NCBI GenBank assembly: GCA_959347315.1
Contig: OY365811.1
Span: 41,204,129-41,268,128, forward strand
Direction of reading: 5' to 3'
DNA length: 64,000 nt
Source: Bimastos eiseni
Taxonomy: Eukaryota > Annelida > Clitellata > Crassiclitellata > Lumbricidae
Made by a program: the position numbers and the translations under genes. Under the pieces are notes generated by a model that was not told the origin of the DNA, searched no databases, and was given only the letters and a program-made list of their open reading frames with translations. Positions 25,157-36,129 of this stretch are shown piece after piece (positions within the stretch are counted from its first letter, which is position 1; every line of letters starts with the position of its first letter).

Positions 25157-25255
25157 AGTTTAATGACATGTGTGATAACAAAGATCATTAGCGTCGCCCT
25201 CCTCCTTTATCCAGACTTGGGACTGGCACTGCCTGAGTTCTTGCAGCGGCGGGGT
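25157..25255 (+). mobile_element. SINE/MITE-like dispersed repeat, copy F3
   Basis: TGTGATAACAAAGATCATTA, GCGTCGCCCTCCTCCTTTAT, CCAGACTTGGGACTGGCACT: nearly the family consensus. Confidence 0.85.
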
Positions 25256-26259
25256 TTGTTTTATTCCAACCTTACGACTGTCCTTTTAGCCGTTGTTTGG
25301 TTGGGAGCGCTGCTGAGTAGATGTCTTGAGGTGGCTCTATATAAATTCTCCAAATAAATACGTAGGCTATTTAGCAGATTGAATTAGCAGAAATGAATAT
25401 TAATATTTTCAGTTTCTGCTTATACACCTTCATTACAAATTCCACTGGTGTTATATAAGTGCAAATCGCGAATACTTTTCAATTCAATTCATGCATAACT
25501 TTGCGGCATGGCCAGCGCTCTGATAGTGCTAAGTACAGCGCATGATGACATCAGAAGGGCGACTCTTATCAACATTTTAAGACAAGGTAATTAAACAGTA
25601 ACTATCCAATCATATCAGTCGTATTAAAATGGAAAATTTAAGGTCTATATCAGGTCATCTGATGCGAAAGGTAGTTGCAATTTAACGATAATCAGTTGCG
25701 AGTGATAAATGTTGAGACTCACATTTATATTTAATGTACAAAAATCATTTTAAAGGAGTGTAAACAGATAATTAGTAATTTGAAAACAAGATTTTGAATA
25801 TGTTATTTGATTATCAATAAGGCGCCAAAGAAGTCACTGGCTTAGATTACATTAGATCCCATAATATGAGCTTTAAAAGTCGGTGAAATTAATGAATCAC
25901 ATAATTAAATGCATCAACCGTTCATTGGCGGATCGAGGATTGAAACTGTCCCACGCACGGCCTAGCCAAATCCTCGACTCAAATGCGTGGCCGTCACTCA
26001 TCACTTTCATAGTTTATTTTGGCGATTTTCAAGAACACACGCCTCGATTATTCTAAATCGAACTGATTTAATTAATTCCTGGACATCAAATACCAAACCT
26101 TTAGCGATAACGGAAATCCTCAAATCTGCTTTCTTTTTCCCAACTATTCGTCAATATTTATAAACATTAATGAGTTAAAAATAGGTGTAAAAAATTGACA
26201 TGAACGTTGTTTTCAGCCGTAATTCTCACAATAACTGCGATTAATGTCCGAAACTTGAA

Positions 26260-27360
26260 GGTGCGATGCTGAACATGACAACTAAACGTTAAAACTTTTA
26301 TAGCGCACTCTTGTCTATTTTTGCGCTCACCCAAGCTCAACAGTGAACACTCAATATAGAAAATGTCTCTCGAAAGCTAAGCACATGGCACCGGCTTACT
26401 GACGAGTGCTGCGTCTTGCCAGAAGGTTGTCCAGAGAAAATTAACGATAGTTCGCAATATACAACGCTAAGTCACAGCTGGCGACATCTGTCGTTAACGT
26501 TTTACTGCGCGCGACAGAAAGAAGTCAGCGAATACAATTTGAAAGTGTAATTAACAGTATGATTTCAATTTGATTAGCATAATGAAAATAAATTTCAAGT
26601 AAGATGGTGGTCAGATCTGTGCCAAAGTTCCATTAAACGCTAGCAAATAATTTAGATTCTAAAAGACACATTTATATTCCATACTTGCGTTATTAGATAA
26701 ATCGCGTCTTCATTTACAGGATATCTTAAGTGCTGCAATATGCCCAGCAAATTTTTGTCGATGGCAACGGCCTCTGTTGTGATAAGCTGTCGATAAACCC
26801 TGGATCCATCCATACAGGATATCTTCATAAGTCATACAGTAAGTGCTGTAATAATTATGTCAAACGGTTCTTTGCCCATTAAACGTGCATTAAATCAATG
26901 CTTTTAAATAATGAAGGTTTATAAATTTTTTATCGCATTATAGACATACCTACTGATAATAAAGTTACCTGAAGAAAAAAATATACAGGGAAAGATGGTA
27001 AGAAAAGTCACCAGCATTCTAAACAGAAGATGACCATAAAAATAATTAAAATTATGTTAATAATAGGATTGAATTTTTTTTTAAATGTTGCCCATGAAGA
27101 TGCTCTGAAAAACGCTTATGAGATTGGTGCTGAAACTGAAAGTGATCACAATTGTGATGTTGATTGGGTGGAACATATAAATGATTGCTAGATCGATCCA
27201 GAATTTAACAACCGCTTCTGACAACAATGGTCGTTGCAGTCGACATAAATTTGCTAGGCATATCAGACCTACCAGGCCTCCTAGGCCTACAGCACTTAAA
27301 GTTGGAATTAATGATTGTAAAAGAGATTGACGAGATTCACACTTATATAAACTGCATGAA
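26260..27360. other. AT-rich intergenic inside block B
   Basis: No gene is seen. A TTTTATAGCGCAC segment near 26297 resembles the dispersed TATATAGCGCC element. Confidence 0.35.
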
Positions 27361-28112
27361 CTCATTGTAAGGGTGTGTAAACAGGCAGACACAACAACCC
27401 CGCAGTTAACGTGTGTTGCCAATCACTGGTACATTTTGATATGGACTCAAGCGGTAAGAAATGATATTGCTTGAATTTACCTATCAATTTGACGATGCGT
27501 GAATAATCAATACGGTTCCAATGAAGTCAATAGCTCGGATTTAGTAAATATACAACTGTTATTCTTTCTTCGCAGACATGTAAATTGAATTAATAATTAC
27601 ATAAAAATACAAAACAGAAAACAACTAACGCTCAATATATGATGATTTTTGTAATTGCACACCCTTGCTGTTATTCTGCTTTACTAACACTGATCGTAAT
27701 CTTAAGGTTAATATAGTTTTTGCTATAGCAGTATTGAAGGTGTCTAAACAGAATTTCATGATTCGTTTTAGTCCAGTTTGCTTTTATGCTTCAGCGCGAC
27801 CGTAATGACTCGACACGTAGTTAATATTTCATAAATAAGCTGCTTCCATGTACTTCGCTTTCGAGTGGCAATTGAAGGCATACATGAACCGAGTGGCAAC
27901 GTGTATTTATAAGTCAAAGTCGCTAGACGTCGTTACACGTTGCTGTAATATTAATTTAATTCAACGGTTGAGCCGAACACATTTAGAAGCTTTGATTCTA
28001 AGGCATTATTCTCCTCCGTTCATCAAGAGAAACTTTCTACTCCTCAATGCGAAGCTAGGAACACTTGAGGTGACACCAACTGCAGACACAAACGTGGATT
28101 GATGCCAGAGAA

Positions 28113-28435
28113 AGCGTCTCAAGGCAATTTTAAGGAAACTGATACGGCTTAAGTTTCTGCCTTTTGACCAGATGACTTTTGATGACCTCTGTGGTCGTGC
28201 AGATTCCTCTCTATTCTCTTCTATGCTACACAATCCTTGCCATGTTCTAAGTTGTCTTTTGCCTCCTTTAAAGATTGTTACCTATTCACTCCGTCCTCGA
28301 TCGCACAATCGAGAGATCCAACGTGTTGACGCACTAACTCGATGTGGTTTTATCACCCGAATGCTTTGCAATTTAATCTATTCCTATGGCGATTGTAATT
28401 ACTATTGTTTGCTTTCTCCTAGGACGTCTGTTTAG
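28113..28435 (+). pseudogene. LINE 3'-end fragment (CR1/L2-like ORF2 C-terminus)
   Basis: One frame, open for about 100 codons, reads QRKRLKAILRKLIRLKFLPF, then MTFDDLCGRADSSLFSSML, HNPCHVLSCLLPPL, a Tyr-Ser-Leu-Arg-Pro-Arg block and NxxFITRML. The TFDDLC...LF...HVLxxLLPP...LRPR...FIxRML series is the characteristic C-terminal end of a common LINE protein in marine invertebrates. Reverse transcriptase and endonuclease are absent, so this is a 5'-truncated copy. The open frame is relatively intact, so it may be among the younger insertions here. The exact clade is inferred. Confidence 0.7.
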
Positions 28436-28587
28436 TAATTACTTTATATGATTATTTTGAGAGTGTACATTATTTTACTTTAATTATTCTGAGTATGTCT
28501 GCTGAGTAATTCCTTGTTATGATCATTGAGTGAGTGCGCATCCTCAATCCACTGGCGCTGATGGCAACTTGTGGCCCAGTGCGCTCT

Positions 28588-28690
28588 GGGGTGAGGAGGA
28601 AGAGGAGGAGGAAGAGGAGGAAGAAGAGGAGGAGAAAGAGGAGGAGGAAGAGGAGGAGGAGAAAGAGGAGGAGGAAGAAGAAGAGGAAAA
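28588..28690. repeat. GAGGAA purine-rich microsatellite
   Basis: Degenerate GAGGAA/GAAGAG units with strong purine asymmetry. Long Lys/Arg and Leu/Pro frames are by-products. Confidence 0.9.
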
Positions 28691-28805
28691 GCTCCAGGAA
28701 TAACAAAAATGCAAAACAAACAAAATGAAGAAGAGGAAGATTTGTAAGACTCAAAGTCTTTTAACTGACAACATCGCATATCCATAGCGCTGCTGGTGCA
28801 TAATT

Positions 28806-28910
28806 ATGGCGACGGAGGAGGGCGATTACACCTACCCGCAGAACCCGAAGGCGTCGGTAAACGCTGGGACCTACTGCCTCTTGTGGGAAGTGAAGGCCAA
28901 TTTTGATTAG
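28806..28910 (+). CDS. Candidate small ORF or first coding exon (34 codons)
   Basis: ATG at 28806 opens a frame starting MATEEGDYTYPQNPKAS and ending at TAG 28908-28910. Codons have GC-rich third positions (GAC/TAC/CAG/AAC-type), unlike the AT-rich surroundings and like the GPCR at 55.6 kb. A possible splice donor GTAAAC follows the 17th codon, so this may be the first coding exon of a + strand gene whose other exons I cannot identify. I recognise no family. The reverse strand is also open here, so chance is a real alternative. Confidence 0.25.
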   Translation: MATEEGDYTYPQNPKASVNAGTYCLLWEVKANFD

Positions 28911-29142
28911 AGCGTACACTCACACGGTTTAATACAGTGGAGGAACTCAAAGTGAGTTCATGCGCTTGATTTCGAAGACGGTTCGTTTATTGTGATCTAC
29001 AGCTTTGCGAGAGGTGGATGATGCGAAATTTAGGGCAGACAATTTGCGTCGATATTATCGCGTTGTAATTAACGCCTGCGGTTGATTCCCACAGAAATCG
29101 GATAATGATGACACTGAATCTTTAAGTTGAAATCTGTCTGTC

Positions 29143-29186
29143 TGTGAGTGAGTGAGTGAGTGAATGAGCGAGCGAGCGAGCGAGCC

Positions 29187-29265
<79 letters not shown>

Positions 29266-29267
29266 TT
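29143..29267. repeat. GAGT/GAGC then (CTGT)n tetranucleotide array
   Basis: GTGA and GAGC units, then about 20 CTGT units. It abuts no gene. Confidence 0.96.
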
Positions 29268-29269
29268 AG

Positions 29270-30210
29270 TCTTTAATCACTCTAATGCAACGTTCTCAGT
29301 CTTTCTTTGTTCGTTTAGACAGCAGTCTCCATCTAGCGAGTGGCCATTTTTCAAGAACTTAATTCTCTGTCAACGTAATGTTACGTCATGTAACGCAAGC
29401 ATAATTCAACGCTGACGCAATGTAGCGCCACATAAATGCAGCATGTTTGTGATTTAGATCCTGTTTTAGTGTAATGTAATATACGGGTGTTGAGACTAAG
29501 ATGATGTCTAAATGTTGTTGGACTAATGTAAAATGTAATTTAACGCAGAGGTATTGTTTAAAAATCGAACGGTAACGTGTAGATTACGCAATTCAACGTA
29601 ATTGTCATTCAACGTAATTGTAATGGTGGTAACGTCAGGGTAAAGTGATCTAAATGTAATCTTACATAAGAATCATGTGGAAAATATTCGGGCATGTACC
29701 GACAATCTAGCGTAAATATTATATAATGAAAGTGTAACGTTAGCGTGATCCATGGTATATGGTGTAGTGCTAGTGTTGCCAATCAGTTTATAGCGCCTCA
29801 TGTACCGTTTAAGGCGCTATATAAATATGTAAATACTGCACTTTGCGCAGGTTGGCAGTTGAAGCAATAGCATCATAGCATCACATTACTTCTTGAAGAA
29901 GTTCTTACGTACACGAATATGTACATGTATGCACCCAGGCCTACACACACCTACACACCCTCACACGCAAGCAATCATGCAGACAAACACGGAAAAGGAC
30001 AAAAAAATTGGTCAGAAGTGATCTGAAAAAACAACCAGAACGGTTCTACATAGGCAACACGCGGATTCAGTTTGCGAATTATATCCAGAGATACTGTCAC
30101 CATTTCTAATGGACATCAGAACGAGGATTTCGCAGCAGAAACCTGGATCTGACAGCAACAACTTCTCCATTAAGTCCCATTCACTAAGTCCCATGCGAGG
30201 TGGGTCAGTT
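29270..30210. other. Intergenic; TAACGT-rich stretch and an AGCGCC dyad
   Basis: From 29370 to 29760 words such as AACGTAAT, GTAACG and ATGTAA recur often. At 29790-29825 an inverted pair (TTTATAGCGCC ... GGCGCTATATAAA) marks the TATATAGCGCC dispersed repeat. No gene. Confidence 0.45.
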
Positions 30211-30212
30211 TA

Positions 30213-30293
30213 TCACGGGGGAAGAGTGCTTGCACCTCTGGCAGGCGTTCTAAACGTCCTATCACCGCAGTCAGCGACGACGCCATGTTTTGT
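30213..30293 (-). CDS. Possible terminal exon of the EF-hand gene
   Basis: On the minus strand a good acceptor (CTTCCTACAG) at 30294-30303 is followed by a frame of 26 codons (TKHGVVADCGDRTFRTPARG, then ASTLPP) ending in TGA at 30215-30213. It starts in phase 0, which is the phase in which the exon at 31068-31179 ends, so the two could be spliced. It shows no recognisable domain, and an internal GTGATA could also act as a donor. This is inference only. The next gene feature upstream is the exon at 31068-31179. Confidence 0.25.
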   Translation of the reverse strand, partial: TKHGVVADCGDRTFRTPARGASTLPP

Positions 30294-30429
30294 CTGTAGG
30301 AAGGTCTAGAAGACGCCATATTGGATCTGTTCGATGATGCTCAACTTCAAACGACGAATGTTGGAACTTGAAGACCTTGACCAATTGCGCCATTGTTGGG
30401 AACCACTGGCCATTATCTGGAATTGTATT

Positions 30430-30710
30430 GTATTGCACTGCAGTGTAATCTTTAAGCATTTGCCTAGCGCCTCTAGTAGGGTAAACCGCTCAGAAGCGCT
30501 GCCAATGCGCACGGTCTCACGGGAGTAAGAAGGTTCTGAGGAAAGTGAAAAAGAATGCTTTAAAGACTGGCAGATAGGAGTTTAGAGTGAACAGAAGGAG
30601 AAAGTCCATTCCAGAGAGAGGGGACAAAGGAAGTAAAGGATCTAGAGTGAGCCATAGCAGTTTTAGTACGAGGAACCAAAAGGACAAGTTTATTGGACGA
30701 CGTACCATGG
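30430..30710 (+). repeat. Dispersed repeat family 2, copy 1
   Basis: Shares its layout with 48770-49050: a TTT..AGCGCC head, a GAGCGCT-like dyad partner, then GGAG..., ATTCCAGRG-AGGG, AAAG, CAGTTTTAGT/GCC and GGACAAG blocks in the same order. It looks like a retroposed, purine-rich element. No coding frame is supported. Confidence 0.45.
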
Positions 30711-30714
30711 ACGG

Positions 30715-30822
30715 CTATCAATGTACTGTGATGTGGTACTAAGTAATGTGATGCGATATAAAAGCAATATGGTGTGGTATAAATGTAGTGTGCTGTGGTA
30801 TCATAAAAAATGTGAAGCCTTC
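30715..30822. repeat. Degenerate ~20-bp tandem repeat (GTGATGTGGTATAA-like)
   Basis: About five units carrying AATGTGATG or GTGTGGTATAAA. Confidence 0.55.
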
Positions 30823-31067
30823 CTGTGAAAATGCATTTTGAAAACGGCGAACGAACTTTTGTGTCACTTCATATAATGTATGTATAATATAAAATAATTT
30901 TCATACGTGTCTGCCTACATTCCGCGAAACTAGACAATTAATTCCTCCTCAGTGGGTCCAGTATCCACAACGAACAGTAGGAAAACTGCTCATACCGCGG
31001 TATTGGGCACCACTGCTTGGCTCTTGCAAACACGTAGAGCCAAGCAGGCACTGGCTAATATACTTAC

Positions 31068-31179
31068 AGCAACGTACTGCTCGAACGTGAGCATTTCCCT
31101 TCCCTGACTGCACTCTCGGAACTGCTGTTGTCGCTCGGTGTCTGTTGAATTATCGCCGATAATATCAAGAACTGTGGAC
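31068..31179 (-). CDS. EF-hand gene, internal exon (helix F and second half-motif)
   Basis: A minus-strand exon of 112 nt with acceptor TTCGGCTCAG (31189-31180) and a near-perfect donor GTAAGTAT (from 31067 downwards). It enters in phase 2 and leaves in phase 0, with no stop across 37 codons. The residues begin STVLDIIGDNSTDTERQQQF and end LTFEQYVA. The first part continues as the exiting helix of the EF-hand in the next upstream exon. The tail resembles a degenerate second EF-hand (…LTFEQYV). The entry phase matches the exon at 32209-32332 when its GTTGAG donor is used. Expression and full structure are unknown. Confidence 0.6.
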
Positions 31180-31246
31180 CTGAGCCGAATAACAGAAAAA
31201 CGTAAAGAAAAGGACTTTCAATGGTTATAATTATAATGATGATAAT

Positions 31247-31699
31247 TAGGGCTGTACCGAATAGGTGATTTTTCACTATTCGGCCGAATACGAATAATTG
31301 AACTAACTATTCGGCCGAATACGAATACGAATAGTGTACACAATACGTCTACCGAGTAATTAAACATGTTAAATGTAAATAAAAGTTTCAATTCAGTAAA
31401 TTTAATACATAAACTAAAAGTAAACAGTTTACTACATGTAATTTTTGCATTCTTCTACCAGTGCGTGCGTGTGAACTATTTTAATTAGACTTCGAAATAA
31501 GACGGCTGACACTGCGATACCGTGGTCCAAACAATAGAGTTACTTCAGTCCACTCGATATAACAACCGCCCCTTATGCAGAAACAGATGTCACGTGACCA
31601 CTATTCGTATTCGGTCCGACCGCTACTATTCGGCCGAATACTGGATAGCTGTTTGGCCCACCCGAATCGAATACCTAGCGAATATTCGGTACAGCCCTA
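31247..31699 (-). mobile_element. hAT-type MITE, copy 1 (TAGGGCTGTACCGAATA inverted repeats)
   Basis: A 453-bp element with terminal inverted repeats TAGGGCTGTACCGAATA and subterminal ATTCGGCCGAATACGAAT repeats. It is flanked by ATGATAAT (31239-31246) and ATAATAAT (31700-31707), an 8-bp duplication with one mismatch. Its interior matches the reverse complement of the copy at 47821-48331, so the two lie in opposite orientation. It encodes no transposase and sits in an intron of the EF-hand gene. Confidence 0.88.
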
Positions 31700-31835
31700 A
31701 TAATAATCGTAATAGTGATGATTATAACAGTTATACTATAAGGGACCATTCCATATGTTTTTCTACGGTCAGCGAGTTAAGTGATGTTCAAGCCCTTTGG
31801 GATTCGTTGTAGGCCTACATTGGGGCATTGACAAA

Positions 31836-32055
31836 TAATAATAATAACTGATGATAATGATATTATTGAAAACGATAATGATGACGATAATAATGACAAT
31901 AATAATAATAATAATAATAATAATCATTAAAAAATGATAATGATATTGATAATGATAATGACAATGACAATGACATTGACAATGACAATGACGATAACAA
32001 TAACAATGATAATAATAATAATAACAATGATAATGATGATAATGATAATAATAAT

Positions 32056-32105
<50 letters not shown>

Positions 32106-32135
32106 TAATAATAATAATAATATTGGTGTATGTGG
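31836..32135. repeat. (AAT)/(GAT)/(GACAAT) compound microsatellite
   Basis: Degenerate AAT, GATAAT and GACAAT units, ending in pure (AAT)n. It lies in the intron just 3' of the EF-hand exon. Confidence 0.95.
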
Positions 32136-32208
32136 TGGTGATATGGTGGTGGTAGAGAATCTAGTGAGTAGAGGTGGTAGAACTGCGGCTAATGAGGTTC
32201 TACTCAAC

Positions 32209-32332
32209 AGTTCTTCGAAATCCAAGACTCCGTCGAGATTGACGTCGAAGTGTTGAAACTGAGCTCTCATGTCGAGAATATCCTCCGCAGTCAAAATCGG
32301 AAGCATCGCGCGGATATCCTCCACATTCACCT
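32209..32332 (-). CDS. EF-hand exon (calcium-binding loop)
   Basis: A minus-strand exon with acceptor TTGTGTGCAG (32342-32333) and probable donor GTTGAG. It enters in phase 1. It encodes VNVEDIRAMLPILTAEDIL followed by an incoming helix DMRAQFQHF and the loop DVNLDGVLDFEE. The loop matches the 12-residue EF-hand consensus exactly: D1, N3, D5, G6, hydrophobic 8, D9, E12. It should therefore bind calcium. The GTTGAG donor is non-optimal, but its phase (2) fits the next exon at 31068-31179, whereas the alternative GTAGAA does not. The phase at the 5' side matches the exon at 34894-35019. The gene family is not identified. Confidence 0.75.
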
Positions 32333-32354
32333 CTGCACACAATCCGTTTATTAA

Positions 32355-32640
32355 TCAATGAATCAATCAATCAATCAATCAATCAGTCAGTCAGTCATTC
32401 ATTCAATCAATCAATCAATCAGTCAATCAATCAATCAGTCAGTCAGTCAATCAATCAGTCAGTCAGTCAGTCAGTCAGTCAGTCAGTCAGTCAGTCAGTC
32501 AGTCAGTCAGTCATTCAATCAATCAATCAATCAGTCAGCCAGATAAACAGTCCATTCAACGCGAATACCTTCAGTACTTCAGTCAGTCAGTCAATCAATC
32601 AGTCAGTCAGTCAGTCATCCAATCAATCAATCAGCCACAG
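32355..32640. repeat. (AATC)n/(AGTC)n tetranucleotide array
   Basis: Alternating AATC and AGTC runs. A segment ending CATTCAACGCGAATA is present twice (about 32550 and 32650). Confidence 0.96.
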
Positions 32641-32794
32641 AAACAGTCCATTCAACGCGAATATCTTTCCAAGACCAGGATAACTGTCTGAAATACGCTG
32701 CATTTCGGTCAACCTTATTACTTTGCGTCCTTGTTGACCTTATTATCTTAAGTCAGTCAAGCAATCAATCAATCAACCAATCAGTTTTTGCAAT

Positions 32795-32910
32795 CAGTGT
32801 ATCAAACATTCAATCAGTTTATCAACATTCAATCGGTTTATCAAACGTTCAATCAGTTTATCAAACATTCAATCAGTTTATCAAACGTTCAATCAGTTTA
32901 TCAAACAGCC
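32795..32910 (+). repeat. 20-bp tandem repeat ATCAAACATTCAATCAGTTT
   Basis: About six units with CAT/CGT alternation, derived from the neighbouring AATC array. Confidence 0.85.
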
Positions 32911-32919
32911 GATTAATAA

Positions 32920-34555
32920 TGAATTGATTATAAATTATTTCTCAAGCACCTCATTCACTAGCGCTGCTTCGAATCACAGAGGTTGCCCGACTCCTCCATT
33001 TCCAGACCATTACAGAATCCGTAGTAATATTTGTAAATTAAGTACCTAAAACCCTAAAGCAGGCCTATAACTTCGAAGGACAGAGCAACAAAACAATAGA
33101 GTCCGCGATATGCCTAAATGCGTTTAAGAACTAGGCTACATAAAAAAATCAAAATTATTTGTTCAATTCAACATTAAACGTTACCGTTACATAATAGGAG
33201 TTTCTCTGTTTAAATTGCACGGATATTACCTGCCAAATAACAACTTAAATTAATCCTTAGGAGCAGAGGCGTGAAATGCTCACGAGTCCATAACTGTTCT
33301 GCATTGTGGTTTACGGTTATCAGCCTTTATCAGAACTTTCCTTTCCTTGCCTTCGATGCAGCGAATTTGTTAATAACTAATAACTTAATCGAAATCAATG
33401 CCTTTTGATACATCACTTTCAATTGAGAAAATAAATCTCAAGATCTGAATTCCTTGACTGTCACATGGTAGATCGCAAATAGTTTTTCATGAGTTTTAGC
33501 TTTGAAAACTCTCACACGAAGCCACAGAAACACAGATCGTGAGAAATTAGTGTAGTCTTGCTGAGAGAATTGGGAGAAATCTAAAAATCTCATTTAGCAA
33601 TGAATTTGAAGACAGCAAACACTGACCAATCTTCGGCTTCTTCAAGACCAATAGGTCTTGGCCTATCTACTGCTTTCAGGCGCCTTCTCTGCCTTGGTAT
33701 TTCCATAAACAGCTTACATGAAAAACTTTTTACACGGAATTACTGATCATTGCTAATTCATTAGTCTCGTTATTATTCTGATCATTACTGCATCCATCTC
33801 ACTCATAAGAGACGGCAGACTAACAATGAAATCATTCTTCCGACTTCCTCGCCGTCGTGCCTTGACATTTTTGATCAATTTTGGTGAATTATAAAATCTG
33901 CTTTCCTCCACGCCTAAAGGGGCCCGGATTTCGTTAATTGCTTTGCCTAAGGAGGCGATGGGCACAGAATTTCTGTCGGCGACCACACGTCATCTGTTCG
34001 GTTTATTTAGTATTAACAATAATTAATTAATTATATATAATTTGAGGTTATTTCAAACATCAATATATCTTCTGAAAAGAAATTCTTTATAATGTGCAAT
34101 TTGCAGGTTTTATGGGCTGAATTGATAAATGAAATACTGTACAGCAATTTCAACGCGTGATATAGAAAAAGAATTATTTTGATTTTGCTTTGCAAATTTG
34201 CACAGTGTTGTCACCCCTTGAGATGGTGTCAACCGGTGCGGTCCTCACCCCCTCGCGACGCCACTGATGAGGGGACGCATAACAGCAGACTGCAGCTAAG
34301 GTCGGTGTTGCTTAGGGGGAGAATGGGAAGGCAGGCAGACGGAGAGACCAGGGAGAAAATCATGCATACATACAAACTGAAAGACAAAGCGACAAGCACA
34401 CGTACACACACACACACTGTTTCATATATGAATAGAATATTCACCCATGTGTCTGCTGATAGGCATAATGTGCATTATTTATATATACATATGTACATAT
34501 ATATATATTATATATAATATATATATATACATAAATAAAAACGCTTCCACAGTTT
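32920..34555. other. Intronic/intergenic AT-rich sequence
   Basis: Probably intron of the EF-hand gene, since it lies between the exons at 32209-32332 and 34894-35019. A 77-codon minus-strand open frame at 33753-33986 has no recognisable family or clear splice context. Nothing else is seen. Confidence 0.35.
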
Positions 34556-34574
34556 GCTTTCCCACATGCCGGGT

Positions 34575-34690
34575 CCATCCGTCCATCCATCCATCCATCT
34601 ATTCATCTATCTGTCTGTCTGTCTACCTGTCTATTCATCTATCAGTCTGTCCGTCTGTCCGTCTGTCTGTCTGTCTGTCTGTCTGTTCTA
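34575..34690. repeat. (CATC)n and (CTGT)n tetranucleotide array
   Basis: CATC units, then CTGT/CCGT units. Confidence 0.93.
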
Positions 34691-34769
34691 AGTTAAAAAC
34701 TACTACACCACACGAGCACTGTATATAATTGCGGAACTGGATGAATAGATAACCACCATTCGACTGGAC

Positions 34770-34885
34770 TTCTGTTGAAACTCCAACATTGCTAGCACTC
34801 AGGCAGTGCCAGTCCCAAGCCTGGATAAGGAGGAGGGCGACGCTAATGATCATCGTTATCACACAGTGTGGTTGAACTAAAATCA
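34770..34885 (-). mobile_element. SINE/MITE-like dispersed repeat, copy R9 (near-consensus)
   Basis: AAACTCCAACATTGCTAGCA, CAGTGCCAGTCCCAAGCCTG, GATAAGGAGGAGGGCGACGC and TAATGATCATCGTTATCACA in a row. It is one of the least diverged copies and ends only a few bases from the splice donor of the exon at 34894-35019. Confidence 0.9.
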
Positions 34886-34893
34886 CTACTTAC

Positions 34894-35019
34894 TGTTGTA
34901 TCTTTCTTTGGCCAATTCGTTCGTTTCTCTCTCTTCTAAGATACGGGCGAAGGCAATGTTCATCGTGTGCAACTCCTTTTGAATTTCCGCTGGAGCTGCT
35001 TCTTCTGGCACTCTCTTGC
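34894..35019 (-). CDS. EF-hand gene, coiled-coil-like exon
   Basis: A minus-strand exon of 126 nt with acceptor CCTAATTCAG (35029-35020) and a perfect donor GTAAGTAG. It is phase 1 on both sides, with no stop in 42 codons. It encodes KRVPEEAAPAEIQKELHTMN followed by IAFARILEERETNELAKERY, rich in Glu, Lys, Ala and Leu with helix-like spacing. Splicing to the exon at 32209-32332 is in phase. The downstream intron starts directly at a SINE-like copy. The preceding exon should end in phase 1 and has not been found. The assembly gap at 37857-38056 could hide it. Confidence 0.7.
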
Positions 35020-35084
35020 CTGAATTAGGAATACACGATTTTTATTTAGTTTGTGCACGGAGCCATTTAACAGCAAGCTCATCA

Positions 35085-35700
35085 GCAAATGCAATGTGGG
35101 CAAAGGCCACTAGGAAAACGAATTATGATGTGAGACAATGTCTGAAGTCCACCTCAGGAACATGATGAGTCGGTTGCCTGAGATCAACGAACCAGGATTG
35201 CAGTACAACGACCCTGACCCGTTCTGAAGTGGTTCACCTCTGGCTAAAGATGACGGGGAAGGTCATGGCCAGGGGCCCTGTCAGATGGCACAGCCACGAG
35301 GGAATGGTTCAAAACGTCAGTGACGGACCATTCGGAATTCCAGGCTACAAGAACTGACATGTCCACCATTTGCGGTTTGACCAAGCGGGTTGTCTCGATG
35401 GCAGACGAGTGGGTTGGTGGAACATGATGTCCGCGTGAAGCGGAAGGCAGAAATTTTCCCGGATCTTCTCCAGAAGTTTCGACGTCCCCTCCTGTCTAAG
35501 GAGGTGTGGAGGGGAAATGTCTCTTAGGACCGGCAACCACGGCAGCGTACCCGAGATGATGCGCATCGAAGCATTTAGCTTGACATCAACCAGGTTAACG
35601 TGGTTACAGCACGCCTACACCGGAGCGCAGTAGGCCTACTCCGCGGTTGAGTAGTACAACGCCACGGCTGCAGTGCGAAAGGTGGTGGCATGAGCATACC
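35085..35700 (-). pseudogene. LINE ORF2 C-terminal remnant (minus strand)
   Basis: Reading 35700 to 35085, fragments in more than one frame give LRTAAVALYYSTAE, then a stop, then MRIISGTLPWLPVLRDISPP, a Leu/Lys-rich helix, RLPSRQPAW and, further on, NHFRTGQGRC and a CSCGGLQTLSHI zinc-type ending. This is the order found at the end of Jockey-like LINE proteins: the thumb region, the LPVLxxIxPPxLRR block, and the FRTGQGRC...C.CG...H cluster. Several stops and frame changes make it non-functional. It lies upstream of the 34894-35019 exon and would be intronic. Confidence 0.75.
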
Positions 35701-35756
35701 AGTAACAGGAGGAAAGACAGGGTGGAGAGATGGGTGGATGGTTGGTTGTTTGGAGA

Positions 35757-35985
35757 ATGAACGAATGAATGAATGAATGAATGAATGAATTATTTAATTA
35801 ATTAATCAGTGAATGAATGAATGAGTTAATGAATAAGCGAATTAGTGAATGAATGAGCAAATGAATGAATGAATGAATGAATGAAATGAACAAATGAATA
35901 CATGATTTGATGATGAATTGAAGAATTAGAAGACCAACGAACGAACGAACGAACGAACAAACGAATGAATGAATGAAATTATATT
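35757..35985. repeat. (GAAT)n/(GAAC)n tetranucleotide array
   Basis: GAATGAAT units, interrupted, with a short CGAACGAA run near 35937-35960. Confidence 0.93.
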
Positions 35986-36129
35986 TATCTATTGTTTAAA
36001 AGCAAAAGCGTCTTAATTTTTTCTAATTTAGTTTTTTTTCACGTTCTAATAAAGAAGCTATAAATAGAACAGCGCACTGAAAGTGGCACGTGTGCGGAAA
36101 CAGCAATTCCTTTCCAGACCTAACAGCAT

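Larger units (their letters stand above)
23120..28110. repeat. Duplicated block, copy B
   Basis: Direct, diverged counterpart of 11690-16500 (pairs are listed there). It is interrupted by a LINE 3' fragment at 24838-25137 and by an (AAT)n array. Further partial matches, such as 18955-19290 with 23885-24070 and 16430/22260/28080, show that the intervening 16.5-22.3 kb also contains related pieces. Confidence 0.6.

Noticed and set aside
33753..33986. 77-codon minus-strand open frame
   Set aside because: No recognisable family, no convincing splice borders and composition like the surrounding intron.
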